In this document: one piece after another, positions 34,720 to 45,350 of the stretch
Layout of the letters: each line of letters begins with the position of its first letter
Position numbering within the stretch: position 1 is the stretch's first letter
Assembly (NCBI GenBank): GCA_020744425.1
Contig: JAGMUV010000003.1
Location: 3,472,001-3,536,000 of the forward strand
Length of the DNA stretch: 64,000 nt
Source of the DNA: Dactylonectria macrodidyma
Taxonomy: Eukaryota > Ascomycota > Sordariomycetes > Hypocreales > Nectriaceae
Reading direction: 5' to 3'
Notes under the pieces: model-generated
Databases searched by the model: none
Told to the model about the DNA's origin: nothing
Seen by the model: only the letters and a program-made list of their open reading frames with translations
Program-made: the position numbers and the translations under genes

Positions 34720-37104
34720 GGGAGCAAGTCTGAGTCGAAAGCAGCTACTGGCATACCGCCTGGGCTTTCATTGCTAGCAAACCCAGTTATTTAGATACCC
34801 GATTCGCGCTTCTGCCTGTCTTGAACTTTTCCCTTCGCCGGACTCTTCATTAGCATGACTGTAGTTTGGGTTTTTTTTTTGTCCTTCCATCTGCCGAGCA
34901 CCAATTCGTTTGGAGGCCCGGTTTTAGCCGATTCGATCTCCACGGCGCTCTAGGGTAAGCTCAAATGTCTGAACAGGCTATTGAGAGGAGGCAGAATCGA
35001 CGACAGCGCTCAGGGTTAACAAATGGCTCGGCTAGATTCTCCGTGATTAACTCAAAAACTCCTTGGCTGTACTAATCTATTGCATTGTCTACCTTTCTAT
35101 TCTTTAGGTAGAGTACTAGGTGCCTAGCTAAAGTGACTGATGAGTTTAGTGCCCGACCTACATGCCTTGGCTCCAGGAGGAGAGAAACATCACTCACTAC
35201 GAAGCATCAACCTAACCTTTATTTTATGACATTGGGATGTAAATTTCAAATTGTAGAAGCTAATTTATGGGAAACCTTGCCTTCTTAGTTTCATTATATT
35301 CTATTATTTAGCTACTACTTATTACAGAGTTGTCAATGGGTCGGGTTCGGGTGGAAGAGGCAAGGTTCTGTGGTGTATTTCTTCACCTGGAAGCTTAGGC
35401 AGATGTATGATCAATCATGCAGATCACCTATGTCTCACAGTTCTCTCCCAGAATCAGATATCAGTTTTTTGCCGTCGTCCTTTCATATATGGACATCAAG
35501 GTGGCGGGCGATAGAACAGCCACTGATTTCCATCGCCATTACTGTTTTCGACTTCATCCTCCTCCACATCGGTATACTCCTGGTATGGGACCGGAAAGAG
35601 ACAAGAGAGGACGAAAGAAGGAGACGGTGGTGCGGCTGAGAGAATTTTTTTTCCCCCGACAAAACATGGAGCATGAGACTGAGACCGGCCATCAGAACTC
35701 CAAGATCAGCGCCGCATGTCTTTCTGATGATGCCCTTCGCTAGAAGCCATGAGGAGACCCGATCGCTGCCGCTTGTAGACTAGTATCATCTTTCACGATT
35801 ATGGAAAGCACCGTCCGTGGTGGCTTTTTTATGACGTTGGGATCTTCAGTGTCGACATCACATCACTCTATCTCCAATCTTCTGCGATCTGCTGCAATTC
35901 TCCAACCTCATGCTCGGCTGTTTGGCCACTCTGAAGTCGGCGTCCACGCCGCAAACGCCTACCTTAGATCTTGACCACTACTTCCCAAACCCGATGACTG
36001 CAGAGAGAGATCAACACATCGAAGGGAAAGGATACGCGGGTAATTGTATGACGAGGAGACCCGACTGGCCGAGTTGGACATTAGCTATTCTGATAGGCAG
36101 GCGGGGACTTTTGATATCTTCGAGGATTGTGGAATCCCAATGGCGTAGTTGACCTCGGTGGATATGACACATTGGATTTCTGATGTCATTTAGAGTACGC
36201 TCTCTTGTAGTACCTTGCTCCCTGGGCGATTACCATGAGCTCATGGCAGGGGGCGTCGGGCCAGGAAGGGTTCCGCAGGCGATTTCGGCCCCAAAGAGTG
36301 GTTTGCGAACGGTTCTTAGCAATTGCTGAACTCCATGTGGTCGATTCCGTATCGTGGGTTCGGATTGCTTCTAGATGGAGCTATCAAATGTGTCATTGTA
36401 CGTCAGACAACTAGCAGATATTGCCTATAAGTGATGATGGAGGCGAATTTGAGACTAGGGCGTCTTGCGCCTTCATCGTCGGAGCTAGCGCTAAACAACC
36501 AAGTCACTCCCCCTTGTAGTTCAATGAGCGATGATCCGCAGATTTTCGAAGCATTGACGCTCCTGGGGTAGTAAGGTTGCTCGGCGTGGCGGCGGATTGA
36601 GGCTCTCTAGAACTCTGGTTGCATCCCGGGGATCCTTTCTAGGGTGCGCCATGATCCGAGAGTAGTTTGGGTAGTGTAGCATATGACATTTGTGTGTAAC
36701 ACAGAATTGAACGAGGGGGATGCACACTCGATCCGGGTGAGATTGGAAGGCGTAATCGTCACCGTTTTCGTCACTCGACTGCGGCAACGGGCGACATTGC
36801 GACGTTCGAACATGAGCGACAGGGATGATGACGGAGTACGAATATTCAGAGTTGCATCACCATCTGTGCTTGATACGCTGGAAGAAGAGTTTCCACAGTT
36901 TTCTACGGGGGGTCGAGGCGTTTTTTAGTCACTGTACGTACCTCCCAGGTAGCGTTTTAGGCGGTGTTTCGCTAAGTGACATCAGCCCCTGCGGGCCTGT
37001 GGCTGTTTTGAGTCCAGGCGCTAGTAGGCTAGCCTGGTGGCGGGGGCCAGTGAGGTCACTGGCGCTGTGCCGAAGTGGATTATGCCGTCATGGCCCACCC
37101 ACGA

Positions 37105-37126
37105 GAACGGTGAGATCTCACCGTTC
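37105..37126. repeat. 22-bp perfect palindrome centred on AGATCT
   Basis: The half-site GAACGGTGAGA is followed immediately by its exact reverse complement TCTCACCGTTC, with no spacer. It lies in intergenic DNA between the NIF-domain gene and the small gene at 39546. Confidence 0.9.
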
Positions 37127-39436
37127 AGCGTCACTGTTCAACTGAGCACACCTTCATTTGTTCTCTGGGCTTGCCTGGCCTGCCTGGTCGTGGGCGAACT
37201 GGACGTAATGATGCATTTCGTGCTCCGTTTTTCTCGACTCAGCTAACATTTTTAGGTACCGTGGCGTACCGTAACTATCCTTTTCTAAAAAGCTACCTGG
37301 TGGCGTAGGGCTAGCCATGTCAAACAAGCCAGAGGAGGACTCGACGTCACAGCCTCTGTGATGCCTGGGGTTGTGTTGGGTTGATAGATTGGATCCCGCT
37401 TCGCGAGAGCTCTCAGAGAAGCCATCGTGCGATCAAACGTCATTTGAGACCAATTACGGATGTCTTGAGCATTACTTCGACGCTGGATATTCATTCGAGC
37501 GACTGAGATGTCCACAACGAGTGCGCTCATCAAACCTATCAAATGGCTGAACTTTCGGCCTCAGGTACATCATAATGAAACCCTGGGGCAATGTCATGAC
37601 AGCTTGGCCCAGTTTGCCAGCCTCATTCATCAGCTGTTTCTCCGGGTCATTCCAAACACCATTGTCGACCTGCATCTGGTCCGTATGGACCCTGAAAAAC
37701 GCCAAATGTGGCCCTTGCCATACGGCCCAGTTCATTCCCGAGAATCACTTTCTCCACTTAGGCTATTCGATGACTGCGATGTTGGGATGCCCTCAAGATC
37801 TGGGGGATTGATGACTCCGCCAGATAGCCATGTCTTTTCAGGCCATGACCCAACAGGTCAATTCATTGCCTGGTCTGTTTGGCCCGTTTAATCCTGCTTT
37901 TTGCGGCCCCAGGGTCGAACTAGTTTCTGGTCAACGGGGCCGCGCCAACCCTGGAAGCTTGTCGATCGCGCGCGGTAGCTGCAGCGACGATCTTTTACAC
38001 AAACTTGGCCGCCTTGTCTCGGATTATAGCTGAACCGGGTTGTCATAGTGGCGTCGAGGCCAAGTTCCTGTTGGTTTCCCATGGCCCATTTCCAAAGCAC
38101 GAACTCCCCTGGTTTTTTGCCCATGACCGGACGCGTGATCCGCAATACCAAGGTGAGGCTTCGTTCCAAGACGGCCCTTAGTTCTTGACAGTTTTTGGCA
38201 AACTGTGGACCTGCAGTGTTGGTCGGCAGTTGTTGTTAATGTTTCGTAATCGTGGACCCCAAATTCCAACCCGCGATGTATGGGCAAGGGAGACAAGTTT
38301 GCAACATCTGCAGATATCTCAACATCCTGGGTGCTAGGTGTCGAGCTGCAGATGCACCACTGCGTTGTCCGTGGCTCGATGATAGTCCGGATTACATGCC
38401 CAAATGCCGTACTTCGACCCCCCGTCCCCGTCGCTTCGTTGACCCTCCGGGCGATCCACTCCTTGTGAGCAAGGACAGACAGACGCCATTAGCACAAGAC
38501 CATGACTTCAGGACTTGGCCCGGATCTGCAGGGTCTTTCTGCCCCTGGGTCTGTTTTCCCCCGAAGTCCACTCTTGTTGAACAGGTGCTTTCTCTCGCCA
38601 TCTCTAAACTTTGACTGATCCACTAGAGCATCATGTGGCGTTTAATTACGCAGTTATTAGTGTCCTGTAGTGATACTGCTGGTGGCAAAATGGAAAGGAC
38701 TGGACACGGGGATGGATAGGATTCATGAGAGGGAGGGGTGGGTGGGAAAAGGACCCTGAATGACGAGGGTTCTCCATGGCTCTCCCGTCAATACCACGGA
38801 ACACGCCCATAGTTACGGCCTTGGTGCCGTACATGCATACATGGCAGTACTTGAGGAGGTACACAAATCCCTGCAGCCCTCAAAAGCCTCGATATACGCC
38901 ATCCGCCTGTACCAACAAAGGGATCATCGCTGTCGATCGTCCGGGGGAGGGACGGGATTGGGCCTCCTCCTGCATCACGGCCTCCGCCCACGGAGACTTG
39001 AGTCGTCGAGGATCCGTAGCAAGGTGGGTGAGGGAGTTTTTGCGTGGCTTGGGGAGGAGGGGGAGTTTGACGATCCCTTACGAATTTGTTTGAGGGGAAA
39101 GAGAAGCCCACACATGCTGGACGGTGATGTTGGCGATATGGACCAGGATGATGGGCATTCAACTAGGGGAACGATCATCCAAAGTCTAGACACACCCCCA
39201 TCCCGGGATCCAAGCCATTCAACAGCTTCTCACTGTATAATCAAACCACAATCTGGTAATATGGGGACCTGGGGGTGTGTATATGGCAATTATGACCGTC
39301 GGAAGCTGTGAAATCCACACAAGCTGGTACGGCTTTCTTAGTATATTAAGACTCTGGAATCCCCCCCTCATCCCAACCACATCCTAAAAGCTTATTCACC
39401 GGTAATACCTGGCAAGGACTTCTCTCCTGAGACTTT

Positions 39437-39442
39437 TATAAA
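39437..39442 (+). promoter_or_regulatory. TATA box of the 39546 gene
   Basis: TATAAA in the context CTTTTATAAACTCC lies 104 nt upstream of the ATG. A CA/CT-rich leader (ACACAACTCTCATCACAAC) and an AATCACC start context follow, a layout usual for well-expressed fungal genes. Confidence 0.6.
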
Positions 39443-39545
39443 CTCCTTCCGCCCCCGAACACTTCCTGGCCACTCATCCTGTCTACCATACAATCTCCCA
39501 CTTACACAACTCTCATCACAACTTCCTCCTCAAACCCCAATCACC

Positions 39546-39741
39546 ATGCCTGCCCGCCAAGAAGCCTACTCAATCAGCATCCCCATATCTGCTCCTCCTC
39601 CGCAGAACCTCTCTAGTTACTCGAGATTTATGCACGACCACACCAAGCGCCAGATGCAAGCATTTGGTGCTAACCCCAGCTCCCGCCGTCACGCTGTGAC
39701 GCCAACCATGAACGGCAACAGCGGCAACCACATGGGTTATC

Positions 39742-39746
<5 letters not shown>
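39546..39746 (+). CDS. Small conserved-looking fungal protein (66 aa), function unknown
   Basis: Intronless 66-codon ORF (MPARQEAYSISIPISAPPP...). Support comes from a TATA box at the right distance, a CT/CA-rich leader and the start context TCACCATGCC. The protein is hydrophilic, Ser/Pro/Asn/Gln-rich, with a central YSRFMHDHTKRQMQAF segment that could be an amphipathic helix. It has no signal peptide, membrane segment or cysteine. I do not recognise a named family. Its TAA stop is the beginning of a 30-base genomic run of A. Confidence 0.6.

Positions 39747-39774
<28 letters not shown>
39745..39774 (+). repeat. Genomic poly(A)30 tract fused to the stop codon
   Basis: Thirty consecutive A begin at the second base of the TAA stop codon of the small gene, followed by GTTTACAC. 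This is either a slipped A run in the 3' UTR or a trace of reverse-transcribed mRNA. Confidence 0.95.
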
Positions 39775-39778
<4 letters not shown>

Positions 39779-40919
39779 ACACAAGACACTTCATCTTTTG
39801 ACCGGCTATTTTGGGAATCCCCTCAGTTTGGCCTCATATGGCGGAAACAAATTTCCCCCTCATGACATCACAACTCTCACGACCTGATCACCATCCCAAC
39901 GGCGGTGGCGAATTTGGTATCCCTGCCTGAGCGCTGACACATCGGGCGATCTTTTGAGCCACCACTCTTACCTTCTCTTTCTTCTGGCATTGCCACGGGA
40001 ATTTTGCAATCTGCGGCGTATTGGGCAATGAAAAACGAGAAGCTCACGATATTTATTTACGGCTGGCGTCGACCTGAAAAGCGAGCGGCTGCAGGCTTAT
40101 ACAAGCCTCGCGCACAGCGTAGCGAAGTACGAATCAATGCACATGGAGTTTAGGAGGGCTGATTTTTTGAAGGTTTACTACGTAGCTGTGGTAAGGGGCA
40201 CACACAATGCATCATGGGACGCAACAAAGGAAGCATGCAGCGAATTTTATGAAGATACACACGAATGATACAACAATACACTTGGCAACAAACTCATTGA
40301 ATTGATGAACTTTGTGGGTTCGCCGAGAACGTGACAAATTGATGTGACAGTAACTAGTATTGGGCTTCATGATCGGGCTTCAAGACCGTTTCCAAGACCA
40401 GGCTTCACATAAATTACCCCTACCGACTGGCCAATTCCTGCTTGTGTGATCCTCGGATGATGTGCAACTCACTGTAAGTTTACTACGTACATGGATACGA
40501 TCTTGGCAACATCCCTGCCCAACCTACGCCTCCCCGAGGAGTAGTGCGGAGGGCGCAGCCCCGCTTCATTACCCATGAGCTTGATTCTCGAGGGTTTGTG
40601 GCTCTTGGCATCATGGCTTACATGCCCCTATGTTTACAGAGGCAACAGGTTCATATGATCGTACGGTTGCCAAGAGTTCAGGGTTCTGAGAGCCTCCAGT
40701 TTGCATTATGGCGATGTCACAATTGTGCACATTTGATGCTTGAGTGGGGGTTCACCAGTAAATTAGTGTACCTGCTACTATGCATGCTCCCAAACCCCAT
40801 AACTCGTGATAGTCATCTAACTCCACCCAGTCCCAAAAGTATCCCAGTTTATAGTCAATCTCATTAGAAGTATTGGAGGTCGGATTGTCCTCCGCGACCC
40901 ACCACTATCTGCTCATCCG
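39775..40919. other. Intergenic region, nothing recognised
   Basis: This 1.15 kb region lies between the small gene and the YJU2 stop. It has moderate GC and only short domain-free ORFs. No RNA motif was seen. Confidence 0.5.
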
Positions 40920-41920
40920 TTATACCAGGGAAGGCTTCTTCTTGATTCCCAGCATGGCAGAATAATTCTTCTTCTTCTTCGGGACCCTCTTGAATGACGG
41001 AGGTGGCATCTCCGAATCCACCATCGGCACTGAAGCAACGGATTTTGCCATGCCAGTGGGCGACGTACTGATCGATGCTATATCAGAGCCGGCGAAATCT
41101 TGGTTCCCAGCCTCGTCCTCCACCACCACGTCCGATTGTGCTCGGGCCGCAGCAAATGCTCGTTTTGCCGCGTCGTCATCCTCCCTTTCCTGGCGGGCTT
41201 GCTCCTCGTCCTCTGTCCGTACAATGCTGTCGGAGTAGTCGACGCCGTCCTTTTCTGATCGGTTTATTCGGGCGTTGCGTTGTCGAATCTCATCCAAAGC
41301 GTCCGCCGCTGCCATTTCTCGTCGCGCGTCCAGATTTTTGGCCTCCAATTCCGCCATGGCATTCTTCTCCTCTTCACCCGCAGCCGCGGCCTCCTCTTGC
41401 TCCAGTCGATCTAGGCGCTCTTCTGTCGTTTCCTCCTCCGCAACCTTGTTCCGCCAGGGCTCCAAGTTACGAACTGCGCCCTTAACCATGGTGTAATCGG
41501 TGCTCTTGGGGTCCGTCCGGAAGATGATCTCAGTGCTGCATCTGGTACATCGGATGCTGAAGTAGAATATCTGGATGCCCAGGTACTTCTCGTCTAGGGG
41601 TGTTGTCTTTCTTGCGTTGAACTTGCGGGCTTTGGCGATGAACTCTCCGCAGGTCATGCAACGCATCGAAAATGGGGCCATCTGCACATTGGGGATTAGT
41701 AAATGACGAGAGTGATACCACATGGCGTGTAACGAGATATTGACTTACCAGTCTAACGGTTTGAACCCTTGGGCCTGTAGATTTGGGGCCCTTGCGTCGA
41801 GAGATGTCGCTGGGATCAAAGTCGGGTGGGTAGTATTTCTGCACGGAGTTAGTAACGAGCAAGACAATCATGCCGTCTCCGTTCTGGGGAGCGTACCTGA
41901 AGGACTTTGCGCTCAGACAT
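40920..41920 (-). CDS. YJU2: Splicing factor Yju2 (CWC16/CCDC94 family)
   Basis: Essential first-step splicing factor that joins the Prp19-associated spliceosome near the branch site. Exons 41920-41897 (MSERKVLQ), 41838-41749 and 41681-40920 give 291 residues. The N-terminus MSERKVLQKYYPPDFDPSDI is the Yju2 signature that separates it from the paralogue Cwc16/CCDC130. A zinc-binding core uses Cys46/Cys49 (MRCMTCGEF) and Cys83/Cys86 (IRCTRCSTEI). EIIFRTDPKSTDYTMVKGAVRNLEPW is the family's conserved block. An acidic coiled coil follows (about 125-185), and the C-terminus is basic (FKRVPKKKKNYS). It is divergent from KIN17. Confidence 0.96.
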
Positions 41921-42632
41921 GATGGGCGAGTTTGTTGGAGGTTATCAGATAAGTCGGATATAGAGAGAACGAGCAGACCGTATGAGTTACTGCGATTCGA
42001 GGTTGAGAGAGCCTAAAAGCACTGGTGGCAAAGGAATCGACGAAGAGGAATGGAGCCTCGTTTGAAGTGAGGTTCAGATTCGCAATGCGATGATCCCAAG
42101 TCTGGGTGCTTTTGGCGCCGGATAAATACCGGCTAAGAATCGAAAGTCCAGGCACCGATGCGACCTTATCGTAATAGCCGCCAATGACGTACTGATAACC
42201 GCCGCCTTTATGATGAAGCGTCAAATGATAGCTAAAGGAGAGTTAAATTGACGGACGTTCAGTATCCGCAGATGTTCAGAACGTGGAAAACTCAAATCGA
42301 ATCGAATCAAATGCCAACCGTTTAAAAAAAACATATAAAAAAATACAGGGGTTCTAGCAACTCTTGCACATCCATGGATGTCTGAAGAACCTTGTCAGCT
42401 TTGACCCAGAGTCCGATTGGCGCTAATCCTAATTTAGCCGACGCCTCACTTCAACATCAAACCCGGTCCAGCCTCTCGAACTTGACTCCACCATCTTCAA
42501 CATTGCGACCATCCATCGCCGGATATCAAACGCGACAGATAACAATCCACCGAGTGAGCAGCGGAACGTATTCGGAAAACGGAATACGTAAATACCCCCC
42601 ATAAATACTGCCGTCGGCTTTCAAGGCCCGCT
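41921..42632. promoter_or_regulatory. Bidirectional promoter YJU2 / KIN17
   Basis: This 712-nt region between two divergent starts serves two nucleic-acid-processing genes. An A-rich tract lies at 42324-42346. No coding or RNA feature was recognised. Confidence 0.5.
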
Positions 42633-43637
42633 ATGGGTAAAGCCGAGGTCGGGTCGACGAAATATGTCGCCAATCGGATGAAGTCGAAGGGCCTCCAGCG
42701 CCTTCGCTGGTATTGTCAGGTTTGCGAGAAACAATGTCGCGATGCCAACGGCTTCAAGATGCACACCCAGTCCGAGAGCCACGTCCGCCAGATGCTCGTT
42801 GTCGGCGAGGACCCCAAGAAGTTCATCAACGACTTCAGCAAGCAGTTCCAGAGCGACTTCCTCCTGCTCCTCAGGACTGGCCACGGCGAAAAGCAAGTCA
42901 ACATGAACAGGTTCTACCAGGAATACATTGCGAACAAGGAACACATTCACATGAACTCGACAAAATGGCCGTCGCTGACCGAGTTTGCCAAGCACCTTGG
43001 TCGGGAGGGCATCTGTCGCGTCGAGGAGAATGAAAAAGGCCTTCACATCGCTTGGATTGACAACTCACCCGAAGCGCTGCGGAGGAAAGACGCCTTACGG
43101 CGCAAGGAGGCGCAAGACCAAGGCAACGAGGAGTTGGAGCAGCGCATGATTAGGGAGCAGATACGACGAGCTCAGGCGACTGTTGGTGCCAAGGACGACA
43201 AGGCGGAGGAGGATACCGAGGCCCGCGAACTCAAGAGGCAGGATGGCGAGAAGATTAAGTTATCGTTTGGTGCCAAACCAGTGCCAGCCTCCGAAACCCC
43301 CGCATCAACCTCTACGGACACCGGAGCAGAGGCATCAAAGTCCGCCGACGCCAATGCGAACCCCGAGAAGACCGAATGCCCTGGAGCGGCATCTGCTAAG
43401 CCTAGTGGATTTGGAGGCATCTCGATGAAGTTGGGGGGAAAACCACAGACCAAAAACGTCTTTGCGCAGGCCAAGAAGAATGCCTTCTCCTCCGGATCCA
43501 AGAAAAACGCCATGGTGGAGCAACCTAAGAAGATGAGCGAGGCGGAGCGTATCATGAAGGAGGAGATGGAGAAGAAGCGATCTAGGTCATCAGCTGGATT
43601 CAGCATGCCTTCTAGTAAGAAGCAAAGGAACAGCTAA
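42633..43637 (+). CDS. KIN17: Kin17/Rts2-like DNA/RNA-binding zinc-finger protein
   Basis: Nuclear DNA/RNA-binding protein linked in animals to DNA replication, repair and the spliceosome. Single exon, 334 residues. The N-terminal C2H2-type finger uses Cys28, Cys31, His44 and His50 (YCQVCEKQCRDANGFKMH.QSESH). The Kin17-specific winged-helix domain follows (about 52-160: FSKQFQSDFLLLLRTGHGEKQVNMNRFYQEYI, NSTKWPSLTEFAKHLGREG, WIDNSPEALRRKDALRRKE). A charged coiled coil and an FGGISMKLGG segment come next, with a basic C-terminus. The C-terminal KOW/SH3-like domain of animal Kin17 is absent, as in many fungi. Convergent with SPT4. Confidence 0.95.
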   Translation: MGKAEVGSTKYVANRMKSKGLQRLRWYCQVCEKQCRDANGFKMHTQSESHVRQMLVVGEDPKKFINDFSKQFQSDFLLLLRTGHGEKQVNMNRFYQEYIANKEHIHMNSTKWPSLTEFAKHLGREGICRVEENEKGLHIAWIDNSPEALRRKDALRRKEAQDQGNEELEQRMIREQIRRAQATVGAKDDKAEEDTEARELKRQDGEKIKLSFGAKPVPASETPASTSTDTGAEASKSADANANPEKTECPGAASAKPSGFGGISMKLGGKPQTKNVFAQAKKNAFSSGSKKNAMVEQPKKMSEAERIMKEEMEKKRSRSSAGFSMPSSKKQRNS

Positions 43638-43906
43638 CGTCTCGTGGGAAGACTGTACATTGGCTAAGGTATAATTTTTTAATGGCGTTGGCGGCACAGG
43701 AACATAAACAGATGGTTCAAAGGTTCAAACATACTAGAGTGTTCAGCTCGATGCGGAATTGTCTATGATAGATACCACAATGATGACTTTTCTTTCCGAC
43801 ATGACAACTCTTTAGTTCCCCCAAACGTCCCGCCTTCCCGTTCCCGTCCAACGCCGTGTTCGCCAGAAGCAGTAATATCAACAAAGAATCGTAGTCAAGC
43901 CTCTGC

Positions 43907-44437
43907 CTAAGAGTCCGTCTCCGTCTCCGTACCGTCACGCCTGTCAAGGTGCCGTTAGTTAGCTACTCGCCTTGCCCCGAGCTTCTGTAGTCGGTGTGTG
44001 GCCACTTACGGGATGTATGATATCCGATACTCCTCCTCGAGAGTCGTGCGGATCTCGTCGGGCAGCTGGCCGGAGACCTTGATGGCGTAGACGCCGCCGA
44101 CATAGCCGTCGAGGCGCTGCCACTTGGCGATCCAGGAGCGCGCCGGGTTGGCGAGTGTGATGACGCCCTCAAAGACCTGCGATGTACAGCTCTCGATCTG
44201 GTCCTGGGAGCCGGCGAGGTGCAGGAACTCTTCACAGTTGGGGCATCCCTCGTCGCGGAAGCGCTAGAGAAGAGGACACAGTTAGTATAACTCAGGGAAA
44301 AAGCCACAGGCGTAGCGCGGTGGTAGAGATAGTGGAAAGGGTCAGCGCACGCTGTATGTCATGACAATGGAGCAGACCATGCAGGCGCGCAGGTGGCGCT
44401 GCTGGCCGGGCGTGACGAAGTTGGCCGAGGTCGACAT
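43907..44437 (-). CDS. SPT4: Transcription elongation factor Spt4
   Basis: Zinc-finger subunit of the Spt4-Spt5 (DSIF) elongation factor on RNA polymerases I and II. Exons 44437-44351, 44263-44010 and 43940-43907 give 124 residues, near the usual Spt4 size. The zinc ligands are Cys19, Cys22, Cys36 and Cys39 (ACMVCS and GCPNCEEF). The Spt5-binding body has [40 protein letters not shown]. The last exon adds only the short acidic tail [10 protein letters not shown]. It is head-to-head with POP8 (316 nt between starts). Confidence 0.96.
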
Positions 44438-44753
44438 GATTCGGGTACCCCAGGAGGGTTATTCGGACGGGTTGCGGCGATGAGGCAGACGTGCGATGTT
44501 CGGGAGGAGAGAGAGTGATGTTTTTGGTGCAGCTGGGTTGATTCGCATAGCTAAGGTCGAAGTTCATTGTCCCCCGGATTCCAGAGGCGAATATGCAACT
44601 AAGCGAGGTTGGTGGTAACCACGAGTTCGGATCCACTTTGGTCCACCACGACCATGAAGAACTAGCAAGCTCTAAGTAAGTTCTCGACGAGAATTAATGC
44701 CGTTTCAACACAGCCAGGTTGCTATCAAAATCCACGTGTGTGCCTCCATCAAA
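44438..44753. promoter_or_regulatory. Short bidirectional promoter SPT4 / POP8
   Basis: 316 nt separate the divergent starts. An in-frame ATG at 44697 would extend Pop8 by 19 residues; the extension looks like leader sequence, so the downstream ATG was preferred. Confidence 0.55.
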
Positions 44754-45185
44754 ATGGTCGAACCCGCAGAGTTGGGGACGCAAAAGTCCATTTTCCAGCA
44801 AAAGGACCTGCAAAAATCTCACGACATCCTCACCTGTACTATCAAGGACCCGCCATTCTCATACGCCCACCTGGAGCTCGTCACCGACGGCACGACACCC
44901 GTCGAGCTTGACAACCTGCAGGTCAAGTCGTACTGCACTACGGCGTTGCGGCAGTTCCTGGGGGTCACGGGCGTGGCCATCTCGCTCGACATCCTCAAGG
45001 TCCAAGGGAGCCACTGCTGGCTGCGTGTGCCGCGTCCTGACCTGGCGTCCTTTGCCGCTGCCATCACCGCGTGGAAGGGGACCAACGACAACGGCGTCCA
45101 GTGCGTACTTCAAGTTCGACAATGTTCGGACTGGCTGGGTGCCATGGTTGGGACTGATGGCCAAGATCGACTTTGGAACTCATGA
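44754..45185 (+). CDS. POP8: RNase P/MRP subunit Pop8 (Rpp14/Pop5-like)
   Basis: Protein subunit of nuclear RNase P and RNase MRP, which process pre-tRNA and pre-rRNA. A single exon from the MVEPAELGT start gives 143 residues. Pop8-like blocks are HDILTCTIKDPPFSYAHLELVT, ALRQFLGVTGVAISLDILKVQGSHCWLRVPRPDLASFAAAITAW and the closing SDWLGAMVGTDGQDRLWN. These fit the alpha/beta fold of the Rpp14/Pop5 group. The overlapping frame to 45234 loses this ending and was not used. It converges on PPT1 with a 165-nt gap. Confidence 0.85.
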   Translation: MVEPAELGTQKSIFQQKDLQKSHDILTCTIKDPPFSYAHLELVTDGTTPVELDNLQVKSYCTTALRQFLGVTGVAISLDILKVQGSHCWLRVPRPDLASFAAAITAWKGTNDNGVQCVLQVRQCSDWLGAMVGTDGQDRLWNS

Positions 45186-45350
45186 GACTACATCGGTTGT
45201 TCAGCTCAGACCCAACATGAACCTTTTCATCTAGATGGGTATAAGTGTATGTGTACATATCCACCCGATCGCCTTTGCAAATGCACCGTTCCCAGACGCC
45301 TGGAACATGCCTCGACTTGGCTGTCCACACCAGTCTCCTCCCATCTACCT

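Larger units (their letters stand above)
34720..39545. other. 4.8 kb region without supportable gene
   Basis: Contents: an A+T-rich patch at about 35040-35340, short palindromes including CCATGAGCTCATGG (36233-36246) and a 22-bp perfect palindrome (37105-37126), and no ORF with a recognisable domain. The last ~110 nt form the promoter/leader of the small gene at 39546. The A+T-rich patch might be a decayed repeat, but no coding remnant is readable. Confidence 0.45.

Noticed and set aside
36432..36540. TGATGAT resembling snoRNA box C on the plus strand
   Set aside because: No CTGA box D within a plausible distance and no flanking stem.
43770..43880. ATGATGA in the KIN17-SPT4 spacer as another box C/D snoRNA
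   Set aside because: No CTGA box D follows at a suitable distance and no guide-like complementarity was recognised.
44719..45234. 171-codon plus-strand ORF overlapping POP8 in another frame
   Set aside because: Ser/Arg/Thr-rich shadow frame. The competing frame gives recognisable Pop8 sequence, including the ending SDWLGAMVG.
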